Of a DNA stretch of 64,000 nt, positions 38,407 to 45,179 are shown one piece after another. This DNA is from DAOOPX01 sp964653045 (GTDB lineage: Bacteria; Patescibacteriota; Microgenomatia; UBA1400; PJMF01): NCBI GenBank assembly GCA_964653045.1, contig CAZZBW010000001.1, forward strand, positions 1-64,000, given 5' to 3'. Within the stretch, counting starts at the first letter, position 1, and each line of letters opens with the position of its first letter. A program made the position numbers and the translations under genes. Under the pieces are notes generated by a model. It had not been told where the DNA came from, searched no databases, and was given only the letters and a program-made list of their open reading frames with translations.

Positions 38407-40029
38407 TTAGTTTATTTTATGAATATTCTTCCATGCGGCTATGCTGATTAGAATCAGCAGTAATAGTACATTCGTCCAGTGCGGCCATAATAGGGTGATT
38501 AGCGCACTGATGGGTAGATTAAGCATCCAAACTAACGGTCCGGTCCAACTGCCGCACTCTACTGATTTAGCTGCTTTGGTAGTTAGTCTTTTCCCGTTTT
38601 TTTCTATTAATGTGAGGGGAATGCCTACGACTGGTATAGTTTCTTTTTCTTTAATCTCAAACTTTTCACTTTGGTAAAAGTTTTGCCAGTGTCCATGTTT
38701 CGGTTTCTTTTCCAAGCATGGAAACAGCCCTGCTGGATGTTGGACTGATATCTGATATTTTCCTGGTTCTAGTTCAGTTAGCTGGTATCTTCCGTGTTGG
38801 TTGCTGAGCTTTCGATCAACTTCTTGAGCAATCTCTTCATTATTAATTAGATATATGCTAATCCTGGCGGAGGCAAATCTGTGTCGCTCTGGTAACTCAT
38901 ACACCAGACCGAACCACCGCGCGTGAATTGGCCACCAGCGCAGTATCCACAAGAACTCTTTCATCTGCCCAAAATTAGGCTTTCTGCCCAAGCGGCTGGT
39001 TAGATAAGCCAGTCCGATCATAAGGGTGATAATTAACCAAATTAGTAGCATCAAGTACTCAGAGTAGCCCAGGTTGGGCAGGCGGCTTTTGGCATATGAC
39101 CGCAGCGATGTTACAACTGAAGCCATCTTGGTGGTTTGATCGGCAATTGTTTGAAATATAAGGGGAGGTGGTGAGCCGACAGTCTTGGGAGAGGCAATGA
39201 TCATAAACTGCAGGTTCTGAATCATGCTGATATTGCCAGCTGCATCTTGGATGATGAAGCTGAGACTAATGGTAGCGTTTTCTGGAAGTTGAGGAAGCTG
39301 GGTTGTCCAGACTCCGTCAGGTCCAATCACGAAATCAATCACAATGGTCTGGCCATCAGGTAAGACGATGATCAGCTTCACTTGAGCGCCCGGTTCTCCA
39401 GTACCGTGGAGAACCGGGCTATTGGTATGAACGATCAATAACCCAGATTCGGTCAGATCTGACGGAGCAGTGAAATCAACTGGTAGCTGACCAATTTGAT
39501 CAATACTGAATGCTGGGGCTAGGGTATCAATAATGAAGTACCAGATGGCCGAAAAACTGGAGTTACCACTGGTATCAACGGCTTCAACTTGCCAGAAGTG
39601 TTGTCCGTCTGCCAAGGGATGAAGGGAATTGAGAGTGAATACCCCGTTGACGATGCTGGACGGATCGATCAAGTCATACATGATCGATCCGTCCACCCAC
39701 AACCGGTAATACGCCACCTCGACGTTGTCAGTGCTGCCAATCCAGATAAAATCTGGAATGGCAATATTAATTTGGCTGTTATTATCTGGAGAGATGAGAA
39801 TAGGAGCAGAAGGTTTGATAATATCTGGGACGCCGGCAGTCACTTGGGTGCCACGACTTATTTTAACTGTTTGGGCCAAACTAAGCTTGGGATTGATTAC
39901 TGCCCAACTCAGTGAAACCACCATCAAGCAGATGAGAACTTTGCTCGGGAGATTGAGTTTGAAACTACGCCTTTTTTTCAAGGTCTTGCAGCTTATTTTC
40001 CAACTCTTTGATGCGGGCAGATTGATCAT
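38407..40029 (-). CDS. Membrane-anchored Ig-like / carboxypeptidase-regulatory-like protein
   Basis: A 540-residue protein, last gene of the envelope operon. An N-terminal signal-like helix (about 26-52) precedes two Ig/FnIII-like domains: about 72-168, ending HFWQVEAVDTSGNSSFSAIW, and about 180-280, containing SPVLHGTGEPGAQVKLIIV. A membrane segment follows at about 325-345. A carboxypeptidase-regulatory-like beta domain (about 375-440, RYQLTELEPGKYQISVQHPA) should lie on the inner side, and one or two C-terminal hydrophobic segments end the protein. It overlaps the upstream DUF916-like gene by 65 bp, which suggests coupling. Two strong inverted repeats lie inside it. It may be a structural partner for the secreted proteins of the operon; the function is unknown. 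Confidence 0.7.
   Translation of the reverse strand: MINLPASKSWKISCKTLKKRRSFKLNLPSKVLICLMVVSLSWAVINPKLSLAQTVKISRGTQVTAGVPDIIKPSAPILISPDNNSQINIAIPDFIWIGSTDNVEVAYYRLWVDGSIMYDLIDPSSIVNGVFTLNSLHPLADGQHFWQVEAVDTSGNSSFSAIWYFIIDTLAPAFSIDQIGQLPVDFTAPSDLTESGLLIVHTNSPVLHGTGEPGAQVKLIIVLPDGQTIVIDFVIGPDGVWTTQLPQLPENATISLSFIIQDAAGNISMIQNLQFMIIASPKTVGSPPPLIFQTIADQTTKMASVVTSLRSYAKSRLPNLGYSEYLMLLIWLIITLMIGLAYLTSRLGRKPNFGQMKEFLWILRWWPIHARWFGLVYELPERHRFASARISIYLINNEEIAQEVDRKLSNQHGRYQLTELEPGKYQISVQHPAGLFPCLEKKPKHGHWQNFYQSEKFEIKEKETIPVVGIPLTLIEKNGKRLTTKAAKSVECGSWTGPLVWMLNLPISALITLLWPHWTNVLLLLILISIAAWKNIHKIN
39388..39419. repeat. Intragenic perfect inverted repeat, 13-bp arms, 6-base loop
   Basis: GCCCGGTTCTCCA and TGGAGAACCGGGC inside the codons of the second Ig-like domain. 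Confidence 0.93.
39657..39695. repeat. Intragenic perfect inverted repeat, 15-bp arms, 9-base loop
   Basis: TGGACGGATCGATCA and TGATCGATCCGTCCA inside the codons of the first Ig-like domain. Confidence 0.93.
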
Positions 40030-41017
40030 TTTTCTTGCTGATAAGGTGTCTGCGAATAATAATTATCATAGCGACAACTACCAGCAGTGCAATGATCACG
40101 GCGAGTACTAAAGTAATTGGGAAGAGCCAAAAGCTGAGTTTAGCAATCACGACTTTCCCTGATTGACCGTAATTCATGGTCAAAGTGGCAAAATACTTTC
40201 CCGTTCCCCAGATTTGTTCAAACTTACCATCAAATGGCCGCTCAGCCAGAGGAAAGACATTTTTTGACTCAATATTAATGCTGGCTACCTGCCGACCAAA
40301 CATATTGGTAATTTCCAAGTTGATGTTGGGTTGAATATGAATGTCTGAGAGGTTCTCAACACTGAAAGAGAAAGGCACGGGACCGTACTCAGAAAAGGCT
40401 GGCATCTTAAAGTTGCGGATATATGCCTCTTCATTAATCGGTCCGTTGACGAAAACATAGAGTAGAGTGCCGACTTTTTGACTTATGCCAGACTGAGACT
40501 CGGTGAGTTGATCTACTTCAGCACTGTCAAGCTTTTCCGGAGTGGGTTGGTGAGTGATCATGGCATAGTGACCACCTGGCAGAGCATCTGCGGGGATCTC
40601 GATCACCACTGATAAAGCCTTGACTTCATTAGCCTGAATTGTTTGTGAGTTGGGGGCGATGGTGATCCAATCAGCCAGGCTCCAGCGTGTGGAGGTTGAT
40701 TCGGTAATGGGCATGGGGGTGGAACCATCGGCGCCGATCACAAAATCTTGAGCTTGAGACACAACATTTATCTGAGTGGTCGAAGAGTTTTTCACTCTAA
40801 TGCTAGTTTGCAATGTTTCTCCTGGGTTACCCTTAAGAGTTCCGTCGTCACCGAGGCGAGGAGGGATAGCAGTTAGAGTCACCTGATTTTCGTCAGTAAC
40901 TTGGGCGAAAACAGAAGCTAGAAAATGAGTTTTTCCCAAAAATACCAAGCCGGCAATAAACAAGGATAAGGCAAGTATTCTGGAGAGCTGGGATTTGGTT
41001 TTGTCTGGGCAGGACAT
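39965..41017 (-). CDS. DUF916-like membrane-anchored envelope protein (second copy)
   Basis: A 350-residue protein with a signal peptide (about 10-39), a beta-rich extracellular part, one C-terminal membrane helix (about 295-318) and a basic, coiled-coil-like cytoplasmic tail ending ELENKLQDLEKKA. The beta part has the pattern of DUF916/DUF3324 proteins: an early segment on payload-independent strands (GETLQTSIRVKNSS) and a later motif (EIPADALPGGHYAMITHQ). In Firmicutes, DUF916 proteins bind WxL proteins to the wall. Here the upstream gene encodes a secreted protein of matching operon position, so a binding partner role is a fair inference. It starts 23 bases after that gene and is overlapped at its 3' end by the Ig-like gene. 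Confidence 0.65.
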   Translation of the reverse strand: MSCPDKTKSQLSRILALSLFIAGLVFLGKTHFLASVFAQVTDENQVTLTAIPPRLGDDGTLKGNPGETLQTSIRVKNSSTTQINVVSQAQDFVIGADGSTPMPITESTSTRWSLADWITIAPNSQTIQANEVKALSVVIEIPADALPGGHYAMITHQPTPEKLDSAEVDQLTESQSGISQKVGTLLYVFVNGPINEEAYIRNFKMPAFSEYGPVPFSFSVENLSDIHIQPNINLEITNMFGRQVASINIESKNVFPLAERPFDGKFEQIWGTGKYFATLTMNYGQSGKVVIAKLSFWLFPITLVLAVIIALLVVVAMIIIIRRHLISKKNDQSARIKELENKLQDLEKKA

Positions 41018-41040
41018 ATTTGGCTTAAAGTTAATATTTA

Positions 41041-42519
41041 CTAAAATGTCGCAGTCGCGGTGTAGGTCACATAGTTAGAGTAAGTGCCGGCTGCTTGGAG
41101 AGGGGAAATTATGGCTTTGTAGCAGACATAAAGATTATGATTGTCGGCTACGGAGGTGTGAGTCATGATTGTCTGGGGTGGTTCAGTGATGGCATTTTCA
41201 TCATCGGCAAACTGGCGGAAACAAGTGCCGGCGCCGGTACAGGCGCCAACAGCATTACTGGTGTATTGAAACGCAGGAGTAGTGCCACTGGTGTTGACAT
41301 CGTGAAGAGAGAAAGCAAATCCCTTGACGGCAGTTTGGCTCCACTCGGCTGGATTGGTGTGTGACATATTGCTGGTGTTACCTACGGAATCGGGGATACA
41401 CTCAGTACCAGTGTTGTCGCCCAGACATAAGTTGGCATTTCTTCCTAACTGATCATTTGCGATTGCAGTTACTGCGTAGCCATTACTGGCATTGGTGGAG
41501 ACAGCCAAGCCTTGGGCAGCATAGGTAAAGCCGTCGATTGCGAGATAGCCGAAGGGTACGGAAGAAGGGGTGGTGGTGACAGACGTGTTAAAGCCACAGG
41601 CAGAAGTTCCAGAGTTCAAACCAAGGATTCGGAAAGTAATCTGAGGAGCCACTTCAGCTGTGATGCGGACTGCCTCGACCACTCCGATTGCCACCGTGCT
41701 GAAATCAGCTACAGCATCCGAACTATCTAAATGTTGAATGATTGGTCTGTAGGTATCGGCGTAACCGAGTGAGTGAGTATCTTTTTTGGGAGCTGGATTG
41801 ATAACTGAGCTAATAATAATTGCGTCATTGGTGACACCGTCGAAGTCGGTGCCGATCGCGCCATTGCCAGTATAACTACACTCGTAGGCATGATAATCGA
41901 CTCCGGCAATGGTGACATTGGAGGCGGTAGCGGTCCCGGCGGCAAAATCATAGCCAGTCAAGTCAGCTGGGCAAGTGACAGTAGGAGCCACGGTGCCGAA
42001 GTCAAACGCCCCGCCATCGGGAATACCGTTAGCCGCTTCAGTGTCATCGGTGACTGCAGGCAGGAGAATTCTAAACGAACCGTTGGCAATAGCGTTGGTA
42101 GTTGAAAATCTGACAGTTAATGACGCAGAGCTGGTGGCGACCAGATCATCTCCTGCGTCGGCATCACCAGTGGCGAGAACAGGATCGATATTGACGGTTG
42201 AGTCACTGACTACATCTGTAACTGAGTACAGTGTAGCGGTATTACCAGTTCCAACAGTAAGGAGCTGGTCGCCGATGACTAATTGAGCTGAAGAGGTCGA
42301 TGGCCAGGAGGCAGCGGTGGTAGTGAGAATTAGTTGTGAGGTGCCGACGGTATTGCCCGCAGCCAGGGAGCCGCGGAACGAAGGCCGAGAATTAGAGAGA
42401 GTAATCGAGACATCACCAAGATTGGCAGAGCGAGTATCGTCGAGATATCCAGCGATGATAACCCCAGAAAGACCGATTGTTGCCAAGATACCTAATCTAA
42501 GGATAAAAGCTTTGGGCAT
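41041..42519 (-). CDS. Secreted WxL-like surface protein (long form)
   Basis: A 492-residue protein with a signal peptide (about 7-32) and no membrane anchor. The middle is a Thr/Ser/Asp-rich beta region. The C-terminal part, about 340-492, is clearly homologous to the 258-residue protein two genes upstream: both contain FRQFA, then a Pro-rich step, IM and TS, a YKA segment, and an ending AGTYSNYVTYTATATF versus AGRYQTSVVYVAVPGY. This end resembles the last strands of WxL domains although the W-x-L motif itself is absent. The gene is followed by a DUF916-like anchor protein, as in WxL clusters. A wall-bound or S-layer-like structural role is inference. Confidence 0.6.
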   Translation of the reverse strand: MPKAFILRLGILATIGLSGVIIAGYLDDTRSANLGDVSITLSNSRPSFRGSLAAGNTVGTSQLILTTTAASWPSTSSAQLVIGDQLLTVGTGNTATLYSVTDVVSDSTVNIDPVLATGDADAGDDLVATSSASLTVRFSTTNAIANGSFRILLPAVTDDTEAANGIPDGGAFDFGTVAPTVTCPADLTGYDFAAGTATASNVTIAGVDYHAYECSYTGNGAIGTDFDGVTNDAIIISSVINPAPKKDTHSLGYADTYRPIIQHLDSSDAVADFSTVAIGVVEAVRITAEVAPQITFRILGLNSGTSACGFNTSVTTTPSSVPFGYLAIDGFTYAAQGLAVSTNASNGYAVTAIANDQLGRNANLCLGDNTGTECIPDSVGNTSNMSHTNPAEWSQTAVKGFAFSLHDVNTSGTTPAFQYTSNAVGACTGAGTCFRQFADDENAITEPPQTIMTHTSVADNHNLYVCYKAIISPLQAAGTYSNYVTYTATATF

Positions 42520-42589
42520 ATTTTGACAACAAAAAATCTGCTAATTCGTCCATTGTAGTCAGGTCAATGGATACTTTGCAATAGGCAAT

Positions 42590-43582
42590 TTACGATTTCC
42601 TCTTCAAGAAGTACCAAACTAATTGGGTAAAACCAAAAATGAAACCAATGAAAAACACTGAGAGTGGTAGAGCAAAGAATGCCCGTTGAAATTTTTGTGT
42701 AGAAAGATCGGCGTTGATCAATTCAATCTCGAGTTGGTATGGTCCGAGGAGAAATTTTGGGGTAAAAACAAACTCAATGGGCGTCAACCCTTCACTTGGG
42801 TTGACAGTCGATTCATCCAAGCTTGCGCCATATAACTTCCTTGTTTCTTTACCCAAGACGACCATAGGCATCAGCTTTTGTTCATAAATGCTTTCACCCC
42901 GCCAATTAATGAGTTTAGCACTGCCAGAGGCAATCGAAGCCTGAATGCTTTGATTGGTAATTGACGGGGAAAAATTAATTGGGCGAAAACTATCAACGAT
43001 TGGGCCAATACCAAAATCAGTGATACTTAAGTTGGTGTCTTGGTCCGTCTGCGAGACCAAGACAATCAGGTTGCTGCCAATTGAGGGCAGGACAGTAGTA
43101 CTATTATTAAAGTTTGGAGCGCTGGCTTTATCGGTCTGTGGTAAGACTGATTCAAAGAGAATAGTGAGGTAGTACTCTTTTTCGAGCGCGTCGCGTGGTG
43201 GGGTAATTTTGATACTCAGCTGGCTTTTCCGCCCAGGTGGGAGAGTTACGGCGGCAAAGCCCTGATCGGGCAGATCTAAATGGGGAAAGGTCAGCTCTGC
43301 TTGGGGAATAGCTTTTCCCTGATTTGGGATAAAATCTACAAATTTTGGTTTGAGTGTCAATGCAGTTTGACCGGTGTTTTCCAAAGTAACGATATGGGTG
43401 GCCGAAGTACCTGGTCTGACTCTGAGGAAGGCGACGGGTGGAGTAATGGAAAGATCGAACACGGATTGGGCGCTGCTGGGGCTGGGATGAGCCACCAGCA
43501 GCGCCAACAGTATAAGTAGTAGTAATTTCACTCGAATCACCGGTTTATTTGCCAAAATTTGGTTAAAATTGGTTTTTGTCAT
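42590..43582 (-). CDS. DUF916-like membrane-anchored envelope protein (first copy)
   Basis: A 330-residue protein with a signal peptide (about 17-39), an extracellular beta-rich region and a C-terminal membrane helix (about 304-325) ending in a basic KRKS tail. The first domain (SVFDLSITPPVAFLRVRPGT, then VTLENTGQTALTLKPKFVD) and the second (KITPPRDALEKEYYLTILFE) follow the DUF916-type layout of two Ig-like folds. It begins 3 bases after the stop of the secreted 258-residue protein, a spacing that implies co-translation of a secreted/anchored pair. The same pair arrangement recurs immediately downstream with the genes at 41041 and 39965. The wall-binding role is known for Firmicutes relatives and only inferred here. 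Confidence 0.65.
   Translation of the reverse strand: MTKTNFNQILANKPVIRVKLLLLILLALLVAHPSPSSAQSVFDLSITPPVAFLRVRPGTSATHIVTLENTGQTALTLKPKFVDFIPNQGKAIPQAELTFPHLDLPDQGFAAVTLPPGRKSQLSIKITPPRDALEKEYYLTILFESVLPQTDKASAPNFNNSTTVLPSIGSNLIVLVSQTDQDTNLSITDFGIGPIVDSFRPINFSPSITNQSIQASIASGSAKLINWRGESIYEQKLMPMVVLGKETRKLYGASLDESTVNPSEGLTPIEFVFTPKFLLGPYQLEIELINADLSTQKFQRAFFALPLSVFFIGFIFGFTQLVWYFLKRKS
43469..43505. repeat. Intragenic perfect inverted repeat, 11-bp arms, 15-base loop
   Basis: GGCGCTGCTGG and CCAGCAGCGCC in the signal-peptide codons of the first DUF916-like gene. Confidence 0.88.
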
Positions 43583-43585
43583 TTA

Positions 43586-44362
43586 TTAATACCCTGGCAC
43601 AGCCACGTACACCACACTAGTTTGATAGCGGCCGGCCGCTTCCGATCCGGATAGGCCTGCCTTGTAAGTAACAGTACTTAGCCTGTCGAATGCGGCACTG
43701 GTAGTGCTCATGATCGCCTCCATTGGCTCGACTGGAGAAGTGGCGGCTTTGTTGGCAAACTGGCGGAAATGATTACTAGAGGTGAAGTCAGGAGCAACGT
43801 CCACTCCTTGGATATTGAAGCCAAAGCCGCCCACACCTGTGTCTTGCCAGATTGTAGCCACTGTCTCATCACAATCATTATTATCACAAGTGGTATCGGG
43901 AATAGCATAACTACCGTCGACAGTTTGGAGTGGATGAGCTTCATAAGCGTAAATAGTGTAGCCACCGGCATTGGGGGCATTGATCAACAGGGTATGAGCG
44001 GCGGTGTTATGCGCTTGGGCAGTGAGCAGTCCCAGATTAATGTTGGTATTGCTGATCACAAACTGGAACGGTTTGATTTGGTAAATATACTGGAACCCAC
44101 TGCCTAGGAAATAATTGGATACTCCATACTCACCGTATGGTCCCGCAAAGCTTTGCCCCACCGTGTCAGTGACGGTATAAGTATCACCAGATTTTTCTCC
44201 CGATGTAATATTAAAATTGCCAAACTGAATGATATAGGAATCTGACTCGAGGTTTTCAGCTAAAACTGGGGCAACTAAAAAAGAGGTTGAAATGATGAAT
44301 TGCGTTAACGCCAAAACAAAAATCCAGTGCCAATGAGCGACTTTTCTTTGATTAAACCTCAT
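43586..44362 (-). CDS. Secreted WxL-like surface protein (short form)
   Basis: A 258-residue protein with a signal peptide (about 13-36, ending VLA/EN) and no anchor. A short N-terminal segment (SYIIQFGNFNITSGEKSG) is typical of secreted CPR proteins of this kind. A beta domain follows, containing a cysteine pair near 148-153. The C-terminal part from FRQFANKAATSPVEPMEAIM to AGRYQTSVVYVAVPGY is homologous to the end of the 492-residue protein in the same operon. It starts 23 bases after the coiled-coil membrane protein gene and ends 3 bases before the DUF916-like gene. A 14-bp palindrome lies near the 3' end at 43627-43640. The precise role is unknown. Confidence 0.6.
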   Translation of the reverse strand: MRFNQRKVAHWHWIFVLALTQFIISTSFLVAPVLAENLESDSYIIQFGNFNITSGEKSGDTYTVTDTVGQSFAGPYGEYGVSNYFLGSGFQYIYQIKPFQFVISNTNINLGLLTAQAHNTAAHTLLINAPNAGGYTIYAYEAHPLQTVDGSYAIPDTTCDNNDCDETVATIWQDTGVGGFGFNIQGVDVAPDFTSSNHFRQFANKAATSPVEPMEAIMSTTSAAFDRLSTVTYKAGLSGSEAAGRYQTSVVYVAVPGY

Positions 44363-44385
44363 ACAATTTACCCAATTTGCTTGTG

Positions 44386-45087
44386 TCAGCTATCTTGCTC
44401 AATCTGCTGATTCAACTGCTCGATTTCGTCATGAATTTTTGGTTCACAACGGAAGTAAGTCGTTTGCCAAGACTGAAGTTGTTGCTTGAGATTAGATTGA
44501 AAAGTTTGAAAGGCTGCCAGTTGATCTGTGGCAACTTGTAGCTGTGATTTGTACTTTTCTAACTCGGTGTGCAGCGACTCGATTTCGTTTTCTTGGGTTT
44601 TCAAAGCTTGAGTGTCTTCCCGCAGTGTTTGTTTTTTGGTGATAACCTCCTCGTGTTGCAACTTGGCAAACATAAAAAAAACCATGACGATGGGCAGAGT
44701 TGCCAGATGGACAAATACACCCAGGTCCAGAACGGGTGACAAACTCAAGTGAAACAGGGCGGCTCCAGCCATCACTGCTGTCGCCACTGATGGTCTGGTG
44801 CTCATTACCAAAAAGAACAGATGAATATAAGTCAGCGGATAAAGCGGAGAGTTAAGGTTACCGGTTCTACCAATAACCAAGAGCAAGCTGAAAGTGACAA
44901 AAGCTAGTTCAAACGAGGTTTGCCCTGGCAAAAGATGCCAGGGCTTGGTTTTTTTGAGGGCAAAATAACAGATAGCAGAGAGCGCGACTGCCTGAATCGA
45001 ATAGGGTACAAGGAGGGGAGTGCGCAACCACAAATAAGCTAGGGTAACTGCGGCAAGAAGTACCAGGGCGTGAAGGGTTGGGCGCAT
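44386..45087 (-). CDS. Multispanning membrane protein with C-terminal coiled coil
   Basis: A 233-residue protein, first gene of the envelope operon. About five or six hydrophobic segments fill residues 1-150, an arrangement like the membrane sensor part of some histidine kinases. A long charged helix follows (about 155-225, for example QENEIESLHTELEKYKSQLQ) with clear heptad character, and there is no kinase domain. I do not recognise the family. The promoter is convincing: on the minus strand TTGGAA, 17 bp, TATGAT, then 6 bases to the ATG, so the mRNA may be leaderless. A role as a sensor or scaffold for the envelope proteins downstream is speculation. Confidence 0.55.
   Translation of the reverse strand: MRPTLHALVLLAAVTLAYLWLRTPLLVPYSIQAVALSAICYFALKKTKPWHLLPGQTSFELAFVTFSLLLVIGRTGNLNSPLYPLTYIHLFFLVMSTRPSVATAVMAGAALFHLSLSPVLDLGVFVHLATLPIVMVFFMFAKLQHEEVITKKQTLREDTQALKTQENEIESLHTELEKYKSQLQVATDQLAAFQTFQSNLKQQLQSWQTTYFRCEPKIHDEIEQLNQQIEQDS
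44922..44944. repeat. Intragenic inverted repeat, 9-bp arms, 5-base loop
   Basis: GCCCTGGCA, aaaga, TGCCAGGGC inside the coiled-coil membrane protein gene. Confidence 0.85.
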
Positions 45088-45093
45088 GTGATC

Positions 45094-45122
45094 ATCATAC
45101 CAGCCCGAGATATTTTTTCCAA
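45094..45122 (-). promoter_or_regulatory. Promoter of the envelope operon, probably leaderless
   Basis: On the minus strand, -35 TTGGAA (45117-45122), a 17-bp spacer and -10 TATGAT (45094-45099) end 6 bases before the ATG at 45087. It serves a six-gene operon running to 38407. Confidence 0.55.
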
Positions 45123-45138
45123 AACGATTTTGCCATGT

Positions 45139-45144
45139 TATACT
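45139..45144 (+). promoter_or_regulatory. Extended -10 box of leuS
   Basis: TGtTATACT gives an extended -10. The start of leuS is at 45180, so the leader would be about 29 bases. The divergent operon promoter lies 17 bp away. Confidence 0.45.
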
Positions 45145-45179
45145 TACTTACTCTGGTATGAGGATATTCATGGATAAAA

